From assembly GCA_012295275.1 (NCBI GenBank), contig CM022670.1:41375474-41439473 (forward strand): DNA of 64,000 bases, read 5' to 3'. A program made the translations under genes and the position numbers. Each line of letters opens with the position of its first letter. The first letter of the stretch is position 1. The notes beneath the pieces were generated by a model. The model saw only the letters and a list, made by a program, of their open reading frames with translations. It was not told the origin of the DNA and did not search any database. Of the stretch, positions 36,168 through 49,883 are shown one piece after another. Source of the stretch: Chrysomallon squamiferum. Taxonomy: Eukaryota; Mollusca; Gastropoda; Neomphalida; Peltospiridae.

Positions 36168-36723
36168 ATAATATAGTTATATGTACACTTATTTAAACTA
36201 TTTTCATAGCATCCATTTCATATCCTCATCTACTACACTGTAACCTCAGATTTCTAAAATCTCAATTAAAACCTCTTCTCCAAAATAATCACAACTTCAT
36301 TCCCACATCTACTACAGCTCCATTACAACTGCTGCATACACACCCAAAATTTTAATATTTACAACAACTTCATTTAATTATTAATTATTTATAATAGACA
36401 TCTGTAAATTGTGACATCTCCATTCATAAACATAATTAATGAAAGATAAAGAGAAAAGTAAAAATAAAATGGAGATTATTCATGAGAAATGATAGCGGAA
36501 CAATGTTAAAGGAATACAGTGTGTTAGACACAATGAAAGAAATGCAGAGAGAACAAAAAGATAATTTAAAACTAAAATTACATTTGTTAGACTGATTTAG
36601 AACACCTGATGTGAAACAGAACACTTAACCTATGACTAAGATAAAAAAATGTTTTACATACTGATTACATATATTTACAATGTCTGTCCTAGCCATAGCA
36701 TTATAATGTGTAATATCAAAAAC

Positions 36724-36728
<5 letters not shown>

Positions 36729-36813
<85 letters not shown>

Positions 36814-36815
36814 AA
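36729..36815. repeat. CT/TA compound microsatellite
   Basis: (CT)n of about 72 bases is followed by a short (TA)n. It has the same CT-then-TA structure as 1926-2028. Confidence 0.95.
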
Positions 36816-38099
36816 TACACAGACCATTTTTTATCTTTTAAATTGAAAAAATGGATACAAAGCTATTAAAACTTCAAAACGTTTTCTGACGTCAAAAATA
36901 TCTCCAACGAACTGACTTTTCAATCATTCTTCTGTCTTATGAAAACAGGATAAGTAAAATGAGACTTATTTTTGTGAAAAGATAGAGAAGAAAATAAACT
37001 GAAATCTCCTTCGAATCATTTTTGCAGAGATTACATTTATGTGAAAACTCGGTTGAGAAGTCTGTCTGATGTTTATTGTCTTTACATTCCTGTTGAGAGG
37101 TTCCTGAGAACTTTTTAAAATCTCACCCAGAATCTTCACTTTCATCACAATGTGCTCACCTTTAACCTTTGCCAAACTATTAAAAATAAAAATAAAAAAC
37201 AGAAAAAGAAAAAAGAGAGGCAAAATGAAGAAAGAGTAATAATAAAAATTTAAAATGAAAAGAAAAGAAAGAAAGAACAAAAAATACTAGAAAGAATATG
37301 TAAGAGTAACAATAATAAGAAATTGATAGATAAAACTGACACACACACACACACACACACTTTAAAAAAAATACATCAAAGACATTTCTGGGGAAAAAAA
37401 ACCTCTTTTAAAGTGTATCTGAATTAAATCAAGTGTTACTATGATACATTTTGATTGCTATAATTAATCTTTTTTCTTTTCTGTCTTTAATTCAATTTTT
37501 TATTTTCAGCCCGACAACACAAGACCATTTCAAGTCAAATGGAAAAAAAAAAAAAATAATAAAAAATAAAAAAAAAAAAAAAAAAAGCCCAGAAAACAAA
37601 TTGAATAGAGTACAATCAAATTACAAAACCTCTAGCCTGACAAACATCTCTTGACCCGTACATTAAATTTCTCACTTATCATAAAAAAGAAAAAAGAAAA
37701 AACTGTCGTTTTGGTTGTCAGATGTTTTGTTTTATTTTGCAGCCATCTGTCTGTGCTAGGTTCTGCTTTTCTTTGTATTGTTTTTTTTAACTGTTTTTTT
37801 TTTTAATTTCTTATCTGCTGGACTGGACAAAACCCCATCTGTCCCATCGTGGTCTACATCCACCACTGCAAGATTATGGACAGTCTTCAAGAAGTGAAAA
37901 GTATGATAATTATACGTCTGTCTTTGCTTGCTGGACACACTGGACACACAGCTGACCACACAAAGAACTACAGAGCTGAGAACAATCAGTCCTTTCAGAG
38001 ATGACCACTTAAAAGTTTATTAAAACACAGAGACAAGTGAAATTTGAGAGAACAAATGAAAAATACCAAAGAGGATATCCTTGTTGAACTTTTGTCCTT

Positions 38100-38480
38100 G
38101 AAACAATAACAATAACAATAACAATAATAATAATAATAATAATAATAATGATGATAATAATAATAATAATAAAAAAGAATGATAATAATGAACAGCAGCA
38201 GTAATAATAATAATAAAACTAGTATTTGCAGTTGTTGTAGTAACATAACAGCAGTAATAGTAACAGTGGTTATAATAGTAATAATAATAATAATTGTTGT
38301 AGTAGTAGTGGTAATGGTTCTCATAGTGGTAGCAGTGCTAGTAGTAGTAGTGGTGGTGATTGGAACAGCAGTAGTAGTAGTAGTTACCATAATGGTAACA
38401 GCAGAAGGAGAAGTAGTAATATAAAACCATCATCACTGTCATCATCATCATAGTCATTATCATCATCATTATCATCATTT
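38100..38480. repeat. ATA/GTA/CAT trinucleotide array
   Basis: Imperfect trinucleotide steps (AATAAT, GTAGTA, CATCAT) lie just after exon 3 on the transcript. Open frames of single-residue runs over it are artefacts. Confidence 0.85.
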
Positions 38481-38531
38481 TGTAAGTGACTTTATAATTC
38501 AGTGTACTGTGTATGTTAGAGCTGTACATAC

Positions 38532-38616
38532 CTGCCAGGATTCTCAGTATTCTCTTCCTGGACATCACTTCCAGATGTTCCACACATCGTCTCTTCAGCT
38601 CTTCCAGTGGAAGACC
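38532..38616 (-). CDS. CAAP1: CAAP1 coding exon 3 (second half of conserved core)
   Basis: This exon encodes residues 121-148 and the first base of Gly149. The acceptor is ATTGTGTTTTCAG; the donor is GCAG followed by GTATGT (GT at 38531-38530). The peptide runs GLPLEELKRRCVEHLEVM and then SRKRILRILA. It aligns with the human segment that follows LPDVLK, where the pattern is S-hydrophobic-EE-I-K-K-x-C-x-E-x-LE-hydrophobic-hydrophobic-S, ending in KKILKILEG. The conserved Cys, Glu, Leu-Glu and (K/R)-I-L-(K/R)-I-L positions are all present. Splicing to exon 2 is in phase 0 and to exon 4 in phase 1. Confidence 0.94.
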
Positions 38617-38754
38617 CTGAAAACACAATTTAAACACATCAAATTCACTGTGAGAATCTCTTTCACAGGTAGGGGTCATACATTCACGTTGGAGATTTAG
38701 CAATGTTAAAAGGGTTCGACTTTTTGGTGAACTGGCACCTTAAAATGTATGGGA

Positions 38755-38787
38755 AACATATATATTTATATATATTTGTATATATAT

Positions 38788-38821
<34 letters not shown>

Positions 38822-38822
38822 T
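38755..38822. repeat. TA/GT compound microsatellite
   Basis: (TA)n then (GT)n, about 140 bases before exon 3 on the transcript. Confidence 0.93.
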
Positions 38823-39699
38823 AATAAATTTATTAGATATCTTCTGTAACATACATGAAAGTGAAATAAATAAATAAATAAAAATTCTACTTCAACCCCC
38901 CAAAAAAAAAAACATAAAATAAAATAAAAAAATAAATTGGCCACTTTATTTATTGTATTTAATTTTTTTTTTTTGTTGGAAGTAGAAATAAAAAGTGAAG
39001 TGATAGTGGAGATAAAAAAAACATGAGTTCAAGTTGGCAGGTAATTTAAAAAATAAATCACATTTACATATTCTTCTCAGTGAGGCAGGACAACATGCAC
39101 GTTCACACAACAATACGGTCAATGACTTTGTAAAAAAAAATAAAACAAAAAAAAATTAAGATAAATTATTAAATGAAAACCCACAAATTTTCTAAATTCC
39201 TGTTTTTAGATCTAATTATTAAAAATATCTGAGTCCATTTCTTGTAGCAGGAAACAAGACAGTAAGAATAAATGTATTACCAATTTTAGATTTTCTTTTT
39301 TTTTTTAAAGAAAAGGTAATAGAGAAAACAAAAAGATACATAAAATGAAGATAAATAAAAGATTTAAAAAAAAAAATACAAATTTTAAAATAACATCCTT
39401 CATGTCTGGGATTCATGAACACATTAATTCATGAATATATTAATTCATGAATACATTAATGTATAAGTAACATCAGTATAAACATCAGCTTATGACTGAA
39501 ACCACTTTATGATTATAATTTATTTACAACAAACATCAGTGTATTAGTATAAGATTCAGAATAATTCATGATCAAATACATTTAGGACATTATTCATGAA
39601 AAACATCAGTTTCTATTGTCATGAATTTTTTATATATATATATATATTTTTTTTTTAAATTAGCTTCTTTACTAACGGTCCATGTCTAGTTTACAGCGA

Positions 39700-40110
39700 A
39701 AGTTGTATGAGAAGTGTAACAAACTTTATGAAAACTGACCACGCGACCAAAACCACTCTGAAAATATAATCACACAGAGAGAGAGGACACATTACCTAAC
39801 ATGAAAATAAGCAATCAATAGCGGTCAGTGTGATTATTTCACTTACATAACACCAATTCTGATGTGTTTTCATACGTCTCTTTTCTCTCTGAATTTCATT
39901 TGAAAACTGGTAATTTGACTTGGTGGAATTCTTGCTGGCCGCAGTTCCTGTCATTTCCGTTCATAATTAGTTTCATATTTCATCTGGCAACTCGCTGTCT
40001 GTTCTACCACTGACCACATCATTTATTCCAGCAGAATATCATGAATTGGTGATTAGCACTTTTTCAAATTAAAGATTATTCTTGTCTCATCTGCATTGCA
40101 AAATTGAGTG
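39700..40110. other. Repeat-free island, possible conserved noncoding element
   Basis: This is complex sequence with TTCATAATTAGTTTCAT, GCAATCAATAGCGGTC and similar transcription-factor-like words. No open frame of note. Confidence 0.36.
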
Positions 40111-40689
40111 AGAAAAAAAAAAAAAAAAAATATCATAAAGAAGCTGACCTGACCTGAGATATCATTTTAAAGAAGAAGAAGAAAAAATAAATAGAAATGG
40201 AGGATGATTTTTAAGGAAAATGGATATGATAAATATTACTATTTGAAAATGTTAAAAAATTAATGATTTTATGAGTTTGGGAATAGAAAATGTTATCTGA
40301 AACAATATTTCTTGTTATTATATGAAAAGTTTTAAAGTGTCCAGTTATTTGTTTTGAATACAGGGATGTAGTTATAATGCTTTTTGTACAGTGTGAATGA
40401 ATGCAGGATCACACCTCTCAAGTTGTCATTGTACTATCTGAATGTGCCCTTTGACTGGTGTATCAATATTTAGAAAGTGATTTCTTGTTTACAGAAAGAT
40501 GTTTATACATAAAACATATACTGCTTACCTATTAAATAGCTGTATGACTCACACACAGGCAGATATCTTTGATTTAGTACCCTATAATTGTATGTACACA
40601 CACACACATGCACGCACACACACACATATTTAGCTAGAATACCATAGAATAAGCTTCCCCGAAAACCTGACAATTCCAGCATAAATCTT

Positions 40690-42935
40690 TCCCAAAGCTT
40701 ATCACTCTAACACACTGGTAAACCTCCCAAACAGCTTAACACTCTAACACACTGGTAAACCTTCCAAACAGCTTAACACACACCAAATAAACCTCTTCAA
40801 AAACTTAACCATAAACCTGCACTGGTAAACCTTCCAAACAACACTTAAAACTCTAACACACTGGTAAACCTTCCCTAAACAGTTCTAACACTCCCTAACA
40901 CACTGGTAAACCTCCCCTCCCTCAGCCTAACACACTACAAATAAACCTCTTCAAAAACCTCCCTAACCATAAACCTGCAATGTTCTGTGTAAACTTCCCT
41001 CAAAAACAACTACAACACTCCTGGCCTCCCTCATGACCTTTACAACAGCCTTACAGCTAAACCTCCCTCACAGCCTACTAACTAGTCCTTGTAAACCTCC
41101 CACAGCCTAACAACTACAGTTCTGTGGTAAACCTCCCTCACAGCCTAACAACTACAGTTCTGTGGTAAACCTCCCTCACAGCCTAACAACGACAGTTCTG
41201 TGGTAAACCTCCCTCACAGCCTAACAACGACAGTTCTGTGGTAAACCTCCCTCACAGCCTAACAACGACAGTTCTGTGGTAAACCTCCCTCACAGCCTAA
41301 CAACTACAGTTCTATGACAGTTCCCTGTGGTAAAACGACTCCCTCACAGCCTAACAACGACAGTTCTGTGGTAAAAATCCCCTCACAGCCTAACAACTAC
41401 AGTTCTGTGGTAAACCTCCCTCACAGCCTAACAACGACAGTTCTGTGGTAAACCTCCCTCACAGCCTAACAACGACAGTTCTGTGGTAAACCTCCCTCAC
41501 AGCCTAACAACTACAGTTCTGTGGTAAACCTCCCTCACAGCCTAACAACGACAGTTCTGTGGTAAACCTCCCTCACAGCCTAACAACGACAGTTCTGTGG
41601 TAAACCTCCCTCACAGCCTAACAACGACAGTTCTGTGGTAAACCTCCCTCACAGCCTAACAACTACAGTTCTGTGGTAAACCTCCCTCACAGCCTAACAA
41701 CTACAGTTCTGTGGTAAACCTCCCAAACCTAACCTACAGTTCTATGGTAAAATTCCCAAACAGCTAAACCTCCCAGCAACAGTTCTATGGTAAACCTCCC
41801 AGCCTAACAACGACAGTTCTATGGTAAACTTCCCAGCCTAACAACTACAGTTCTATGGTAAACCTCCCTCACAGCCTAACAACTACAGTTCTGTGGTAAA
41901 CCTCCCTCACAGCCTAACCATGACAGTTCTATGGTAAACCTCCCTCACAGCCTAACAACAACAGTTCTGTGGTAAACCTCCCACAGCCTAACAACGACAG
42001 TTCTGTGGTAAACCTCCCTCACAGCCTAACAATGACAGTTCTATGGTAAACCTCCCAGCCTAACAACTACAGTTCTGTGGTAAACCTCCCTCACAGCCTA
42101 ACAATGACAGTTCTATGGTAAACTTCCCAGCCTAACAACTACAGTTCTGTGGTAAACCTCCCTCACAGCCTAACAATGACAGTTCTATGGTAAACTTCCC
42201 AGCCTAACAACTACAGTTCTGTGGTAAACCTCCCTCACAGCCTAACAACGACAGTTCTATAGTAAACCTCCCAAACAGCCTAATTACTACAATTCTATAG
42301 TAAACCTCCCTCACAGCCTAACAACTACAGTTCTGTGGTAAACCTCCCAAACAGCCTAACAACAACAATTCTATGGCAAACCTCCCAAACAGCTTAATTA
42401 CTACAATTCTATAGTAAACCTCCCAAACAGCCCTAACAACTTCAATTGTATGGTAAACCTCCCAAACAGCCTAACAACTACAATTCTATGGTAAACCTCC
42501 CCAGCCCAACAACTACAGTTCTGTGGTAAACCTCCCAAACAGCCTAATTACTACAATTCTATAGTAAACCTCCCTCACAGCCTAACAACTACAGTTCTGT
42601 GGTAAACCTCCCAAACAGCCTAACAACAACAATTCTATGGCAAACCTCCCAAACAGTCTAACAACAACAATTCTATGGCAAACCTCCCAAACAGCTTAAT
42701 TACTACAATTCTATAGTAAACCTCCCAAACAGCCTAACAACTACAATTGTATGGTAAACCTCCCAAACAGCCTAACAACTACAATTCTATAGTAAACCTC
42801 CCAAACAGCCCAACAACTACAATGGTATGGTAAACCTCCCAAACAGCTTAATTACTACAATTCTATAGTAAACCTCCCAAACAGCCTAACAACTACAATT
42901 CAGCATAACCTTGCCAAAAGCCTAACAAGAACCTC
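40690..42935. repeat. 38-bp minisatellite, about 2.2 kb
   Basis: The unit contains TGGTAAACCTCCCTCACAGC, then CTAACAACGACAGTTC. The period is 38 bases and very regular at 41100-41710. Shorter units of about 34 bases (with CTTCCCAGCC) alternate with full ones at 41990-42230, giving a dimer of about 72 bases repeated three times. The left edge (40690-41060) is a jumbled mix of partial units; the right part (42280-42935) uses a variant with CTCCCAAACAGCC and ACAATTCTATAG. No open frame of note crosses it. Confidence 0.95.
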
Positions 42936-42959
42936 ATATTAATTAAGAGTTTAAAAAGA

Positions 42960-43230
42960 ATAAAAGTGAGATGCCAGCCTCCAATCAGACAATGTATTCC
43001 AGGACAATGCGTCATCAGCAAGCATACTTTTATACCTGATTAAAATCATTTGTCAAATTTGAAATAATTCACCGAGGGCCCATAGCAACGAGAGCCAGTG
43101 GTCTACGAAGTGGACGTCTGCTAATGAGCATTGATTTATGCAAAGCCAGTTGTGTGATTATAGTCTAACCTTCGTGTGACAGAGATAGGCCTGCAGGGTA
43201 CACTGCATGTGAAAATATCCATTAAAACCT
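42960..43230. other. Repeat-free island, possible conserved noncoding element
   Basis: About 270 bases of balanced composition with several CpGs lie directly beside the minisatellite. They include GCTAATGAGCATTGATTTATG and CCCATAGCAACGAGAG. Confidence 0.35.
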
Positions 43231-44107
43231 TAATTATCTCTTTAAAATGCACACAATAAACAGCACAAAACAAGTATACTTTGTTATTTTATAAATGTCT
43301 GTCTGTCTGTTTGTATGTACATGTGTTTGTACGTGTATTGGTTTGTATGAAAGCAAGTGTGTGTGTGTATGTGGTCTGCATGTGTGCCTGTGTATGTTTG
43401 TGCAGTTATGGATGAATGGACAAATCAGTCTATGATGTATGTATAAATTACATAAAATGTGGGATGGTTTTATTTTTTAAATTTTTAAATAAATAAAATT
43501 AAATTTGTTTTCCATTGTTTATGAATATTTAATTTCTCAAGCTTAGTTTCTTGCTTTTTTCTAAACTGTATAAAACCCAAAAATAATTTTAAAAAATAAT
43601 TAAAAAATATAATAACAATATTTAAAAATATACTACTAATAAAATAAAAAAAATTGAAAAATGTATAAATAAAAAAAAAAAAAAAAATTATAAACATTGT
43701 CTAAACAGTACCAAATGGGTGGGTGGGCATAAAAAACAAACTGCCCACACAGATACATTAACATTTTTTTTTTCACACTTTGTTTTTTTCATTATTATAA
43801 TTTTTTTTTAACATTGCTGGACAATGACTTAAAAATCACCTTTCAAAATGTCAGCAGTGAACTTTTCACCTGGCTGTCAAAACAAATTTACAATTTTAAT
43901 TTGACGTGCAGACTGCAGGCTGCTGACTACCTGAGCAGTTAATCCATATTTTTAAAATATCACCAAAGATAAAACTTCAAGTAGTCATCACATGTGTAGT
44001 CTCTGTCTTTCAGCAACACACACTCACTAACACATGCACAGACCTATATGTATACAGTTTTATTACTGACTTTGTTAAAACTGGGCTGTATTTAAATTTT
44101 GGGGGGG

Positions 44108-44154
<47 letters not shown>

Positions 44155-44166
44155 TGTGTGTGTTTT
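44108..44166. repeat. GT microsatellite
   Basis: (GT)n of about 55 bases. Confidence 0.93.
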
Positions 44167-44865
44167 GTTGTTGTTGCCTACAATGCCAAAACAATTAACC
44201 TTAAAAATATAAAAGAAAATAAATAAATTTAAAAAAAAGAAAGAAATGAAATACTGCCCAGTTGAAACAATGTCAACATAAAACCAACTGCTTTCACGTT
44301 TTGAATACATCTGGCAATCAAAATGTAAATCACCAGTTTATACTTATCCATCCATCTATCTGACCCTCTGTTCATTCATCCATCCACCCATTATTACCTA
44401 TCTGATTTTCATTTATATTATTAAAATAAATAAATAAATAAAGTAAAAAGATGTACAAAACCTGGAAGTGAAAGGGTTAACTGCAAAAACGCATTTCTGA
44501 AATAATCTAATATGTTTTTGTGTTTCAGAAAAATAAAAATAGGCTTTAATACCTGTAAGAGTTTTGTTGCAATAACAAGAGAATTAATTGCTTCAAGAAG
44601 AAGAAATCATATAAGTAGTTTGACAGGAATATGAAACAAGTTTACAGTGTTGGTTACAAGGTTGTGTTGTATTAGTTACACTGATGTATATACTGGTTAC
44701 AGAGTTATAGTATATTGGTTACTGTAAGGTTTCTTAACAATAACTTATTGTCATGATTTATAAAAATATATACATTTCTTTATTTATTGCACTTGTGTTG
44801 CTATTTGTGTATGTGTGTTTGTGCATGTGCGTATATTATGTCTCAATGTATGTGAGAATGTATGC

Positions 44866-44867
<2 letters not shown>

Positions 44868-44915
<48 letters not shown>

Positions 44916-44935
44916 GTGTGCATTTGTGTGTGCAT
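44868..44935. repeat. GT microsatellite
   Basis: (TG)n of about 60 bases with one C interruption. Confidence 0.93.
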
Positions 44936-45344
44936 GACTATTTGAATGTGTATATATCATTTTAGTATGACAGAAAAGGTAAAAAAGGTGACAAAATGTA
45001 GGACAAACTAATGACTATTTGGAACTGACAGTGATTAACTGTGTACATTCTTATTATTTAAAAACATATCACTATACACCAAGTACAAATCATTTTCTAC
45101 AAATACTGTGATGTTTTTTCCTAACATTTTTTTTTCTCTTAATTTAGCTCTTGAAATGAGGATTTCAGATCTTGTTTTGAAGTTTGAAATCTGAAACACA
45201 TGTGCTATCTGCTGTGTAGATAGAAAACAGAGATGAAACAGATTGTATTAAACTTGTAACATACTGCTTGTTATTGCATCCTACACTGAAATGATATATT
45301 CATTATCTGTATCATAGTCTATTTGAAATGCGAGTGTTTGAAAA

Positions 45345-45400
45345 CACTGGGTGGCAGCTCTGTGGTAGGGTACTTGCCTAACCATTCCTGAGTTTCATTT
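45345..45400 (+). mobile_element. tRNA-derived SINE head fragment
   Basis: TGGCAGCTCTGTGGTAGGGT is a good match to a tRNA A-box region. It is followed by ACTTGCC and then unrelated CA-rich sequence; no body. Confidence 0.45.
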
Positions 45401-45609
45401 ATGCACACACAGACATACAGACATATGCACAGACATATAGAATCACAGACACAGACACACACATACACATACAATAAAATAATATAATAAAAAATCTCCA
45501 ATCATTACACTACTGAAATAACAAGAAAGCCAACAAATAAATAACAGTGGAGGACTGACAGAACAGAAAACGTACAAGTGAATAAAAACACATCTAAATG
45601 AAGCTGTAC

Positions 45610-46010
45610 AAGAAATATAAATTTCGACCTGTTTGAACTTTTATTACTGCACTTGACAATGTTAAAGCCCTCGAGGAGGTGCTAGTGTCTGAAACAGACA
45701 AAATGATTTATTCTGATGGCCATCCCTTAAACTAAAATTGTCACTTTTAATGTCAAATTAACAAAAGTGAAAGCAGCTATAATTTATATTTATTTCCTGG
45801 CTTACATCTTTGTTTTAAACGCAGTGCAAATTGCCTGAAGGACATTTCAAACAGCAATTGACAAATTTCAGTTGTCTGAAAGTTTGCAATATCTCAGTAA
45901 AACCTGTCTGTCCTCAGATCAGTTCTTATCGCAGCCCATTTCCCATCCATCCTGTTTTTAACAGCTGCAACATGAAACTCTGAGGTATGTGCTGATAAAC
46001 ATATATGAAG
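45610..46010. other. Repeat-free island, possible conserved noncoding element
   Basis: This is complex sequence with no coding signal. It includes GCTATAATTTATATTTATTT and GTGCAAATTGCCTGAAGGAC. Confidence 0.33.
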
Positions 46011-46109
46011 AATTGTATGACAGATTATTTTTTTGTTAATAACAGCTGCAGTGATTTTTCTTTCACTTGTTGTCTTTGTGTCAGTAACATTTGTTTGAGT
46101 TGTTAAACA

Positions 46110-46330
46110 CACACACACACACAACACACGCACACAGTTTCAGTTGTTACATAAATGTTTCAAAACAATTAAATTTTAAAAACAAAACAAAATTCATTTA
46201 AATTTCATTTTTTAACACACAGTTTCAACTGTTATGTAAAAGTCCCAAAACTTTAAAAACAAAATTCATTCAAATTTTTTCATGCACACACACACACACA
46301 CACAATGCACAAACACACACAAAAAAAAAA

Positions 46331-46366
<36 letters not shown>

Positions 46367-46460
46367 CACACCAACATATACACTGAACCGTTTCAATTGT
46401 TATGGAAAAGTCCAAAAACAGTTAATCTTTAAAAACAAAACATTCATTCAAATTTTATAA
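46110..46460. repeat. Three copies of an 80-90 base repeat separated by CA runs
   Basis: Each copy has CAGTTTCAGTTGTTA or a variant, then AAAAGTCC, then TTTAAAAACAAAA, then TTCATTCAAATTTT. (CA)n runs lie before the first copy and between the second and third. Confidence 0.8.
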
Positions 46461-46779
46461 CAAGTGTTATCTCTAAGTAATTCTGTAGTCAGTGCTCTGA
46501 ATGAATAAATACTAAAACAATCAGTATGTATAAAATATTTTAAAATGTGTATCAAAAATTAAAAGGAAACACGTTGAACAATGGAATAACATGAACTGTT
46601 GGATGAGGGAGTTGAACATGTGTTTAAAATTGTACTTAGCAATGCCAGGTAACAAAGAGTGACACATTAAACTTTTTATTTTCTAGTACAAGCAGTCAAT
46701 AAAGTGTATTTACACAATCTGTCACACCTGAAACATGACCAGTTTCAATATTTGAGTTTAGAATTTCACTCGTGTACAT

Positions 46780-47260
46780 TTAAAACCCTGGTTTACACAC
46801 TGGCACACGCTGAAGAAGATGATTTACAACTTATATAAGGTGGACGACAGAAAAATAAGCCATTTTGTAATTTTTCATTTGACCACCCAATTATTGTCTC
46901 TCATTTGCAGATTGAGGCCGGCATTGTGAAGAAAGTGATTAGATTTCCTGACCAGTTATTAAAGCAGTGACACTGTGTCGTCCAAATAGCTTTCATCTCT
47001 GCCAGTCTTGAAAAGCACTCAGCTGTGTATAATGTAAAAATCAAGAATAAATTTCACCAAGTACAAGTTTTCATATAGCAGCCAATAAAGCCAGACAGTT
47101 AGCAATCAAATTGTTTTCTCAATTTCTTTTCTCTATAGATACACACATTTCTAATGAAAGCAGACACTGTCCTCATTACCACCAGTTGAATCTCAAACTA
47201 CCATTATCTTGCATAAAACATTGATTTTTATAAACTTATATTTTTAACTTTGCTGTCTAG
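46780..47260. other. Repeat-free island, possible conserved noncoding element
   Basis: This is a long complex segment with CCACCCAATTATTGTCTC and GATTGAGGCCGGCATTGTG. No open frame or splice pair. Confidence 0.36.
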
Positions 47261-47834
47261 ACACCACAACAATGCTTGACGTGCTTTTAAGTGAATTTCT
47301 AAATTATTATTTTTTTATTGGACTTTTATTTTGAGATAGCCATACTGTGTTAAAACTGTTTTTTTTCAAATCAAAAAATGATTTGATGGGGAAAAGGTAA
47401 ATTAGAAATGAAAATGGAAAATGAACAATATTTCAGCTTGGTTTTAATGTAACTGTTATTTTATTTCTGTAGTAATAAAAGTCTGATAGACAAAACGTGA
47501 TTATCACTGTTAACAGTTGTCAACAACAACAAAAAAACACAACAAAAACCCACACACATCAAAGTCTTTATTGCATTATTAGTTTAGTAATGGTTGTAAT
47601 GGCAGACAGGGCAATAACTGTTTGATTATAGTTCTTATGATCCTCAATGACTACATTACCACTCACAGTATGATTTTAAAAACTAAAGAAAATTATTAAA
47701 ATAATAATAATAATAATAAATAAACAAAAAAAATTTAAAATTAAATAAATTAAACTGAACTAAATTAAAATAACAGAAAGAGAAAGAAAAATAAGTAAAA
47801 AGAAACTGGAAGAATGAAACACAGAGAAATAAAT

Positions 47835-48120
47835 AAAAACACCTGTTTGAAACTGTGTTGTTAAATGTTTTAGATACTGTGTTGTTAAAACTATTATGAT
47901 TTATTTTAAAACTCCTGAAATGTTTTACAGATTGTGGACCTAACAATAAAACTATTATGATATATTTTAAAACTCCTGTGTCAAAACTGTGTTGTTAAAT
48001 GTTTTATGGATTGAAACAGATTGTGGAGCTAACAATAAAACTATTATGATATATTTTAAAACTCCTGTGTCAAAACTGTTGTTGTTAAATGTTTCATCCA
48101 CAGACTGAAACAGACTGAAG
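47835..48120. repeat. Tandem repeat of about 90-95 bases
   Basis: About three copies contain GTTGTTAAATGTTTTA, GATTGTGGAGCTAACAATAA and CTATTATGATATATTTTAAA, with the first copies shortened. Confidence 0.82.
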
Positions 48121-48469
48121 CGAACAATGACTGTATTTTTTAAATAACCTAACAAAGTGGTTTTATTTGACAGATATATACCAAGTTAACATCAAAAAAA
48201 AAAAAAAAAAAAATTAACTGTTTCCTGATAACAAATAAAAATGTGTTTATTCATTTTGAATTACTTTGTGATACAAATGCATATTGATTTCCTGTTTTTT
48301 CAAATAAAAAACAAAAACAAATCTCTCAAAAATCTAGTTTAATTAAGTGAAGGGAAAAAACCCAATATAATCTTTAATCTGTTTGAATAATTTATTAACT
48401 GAAGTCTGACTATGAACAGTGCAGTGATTAAAATTGTTATTATCTAGCCCAGCAAACATTGCACTTGTT

Positions 48470-48720
48470 TTAACTAAGTCTGTGTGTGATCAGAGACTTA
48501 AGTTTTAAACATTACATGGCTCTCACTTAGTTAATACATGTACACACGTCTTTAGTTAATACTTTTAAAATACCTTTCAAATGTTTTAATAACTACACAG
48601 TTCAGCTTTAGTTAATGTATGTACTAACTCTTTAGCAGTACATTTTTAAATATACATTTTAGTTAATATGTGTACAAGTTTTTAGTCAACTTTTTTAAAA
48701 TTCTCTTCAACATTTTTAAT
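48470..48720. repeat. Degenerate TTTAGTTAATA repeat
   Basis: Words such as CTTTAGTTAATAC and GTACACACGTCTTTAGTTAA recur every 55-65 bases four or five times. Confidence 0.5.
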
Positions 48721-49647
48721 TGTAGGGGAATTGGACTGAAGTTACAGTTTCCTGTCTTTAAGTACATGTAACACAGAAATTTGAGATTTATTAGATCAGG
48801 ATGGTGAAACAAGTGTAAATTTGTTAAATTAAATTTGAAATAATTTATATCCAGAGAATATGTCTTACTGATGATTAAAACCATGCATTTGAAGATAAAC
48901 AAATGAAGATGAAAATGGTTTATCTGAAATTCTTTTGTGTCATTTCTTTCATCCTTTTTTGTAACTAAGTTACTAAGACAAATTTCAGTTTAGGCAGAAA
49001 TAGAATCTTTCAACATGTGTTTATTTATGTAATGGGTGAAGTGGAAACCAGAGTTATTTGCCCTTCCTTGCTGAAGAGCACACTCAAAAAGAATTCATTA
49101 GAAAATAAAGAAAAGGAATAAACGCTGCTTTTATAAACTTTGAGTCTCCAGTATCAAATGATTAACCCAAGTTCAGCACTTCTTTTTAATTCCACATTTC
49201 TGCCAACTTTCTGTATTTGAAATATTATCAAATACACTAAGATGGATGGACAAACAATAAGATACCAATATCAGGCAGAAGAAATCCATATAGAGAATTT
49301 ACCAATGAACAACAGATGAAAAACCTACAAACAGCATCCCCTCTTTAATTAAAAATATATTTGAATTCTCAAAAAGAAAAACATGTATAAATTTATATCC
49401 TTTGTCAATAAACAAATTCTGTTTTTTTTTTTTTTTTAATTATTTGTATTTCTTTTTGTGATGTATGTTTGCCAGATGTCACAGCTAGGAGAAAGGTAGA
49501 GGTGTAAATAATATTTTCGTGTGTTAAATAAAGCTGTCAGCTGACAGGTGAGTCAGTCAGGTACACTAATTACCTGTAATTGTCATGATGTAGTACAGGT
49601 AACACTGCTAGTGAAACACACTTTAATTTACATACACAGGAAACTGC

Positions 49648-49681
<34 letters not shown>

Positions 49682-49852
49682 AAACAACAACAAATAAATA
49701 ACTGAAAAAAATAAAAATAATAAATAAATAAAAACACCAAAATAACACACCATTTAAAAATAAACAAATATTTTTTGTCTGTGTGAATAGGTGTGATAAT
49801 GTTTTTTTTTTAAGGTTGTGTGTTTTTGTGTCTGTATGCATGTGTGGTTGTG

Positions 49853-49883
<31 letters not shown>

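Larger units (their letters stand above)
31665..38531 (-). other. CAAP1: CAAP1 intron 3
   Basis: This intron is about 6.9 kb. It holds a field of TTCTACA-like words (31670-32500), a 27-bp minisatellite (33383-34080), an 80-bp repeat (34310-34660), CA and CT microsatellites and trinucleotide runs near exon 3. The stretch 35250-36100 is AT-rich with no specific feature. Confidence 0.85.

Noticed and set aside
38338-38703. 121-codon minus-strand frame as a single gene
   Set aside because: Only the 85 bases at 38532-38616 are coding (CAAP1 exon 3); the rest is intron and trinucleotide repeat read through.
40690-42935. CRISPR-like array
   Set aside because: The 38-bp units are head-to-tail without unique spacers, in a eukaryotic intron; it is a minisatellite.
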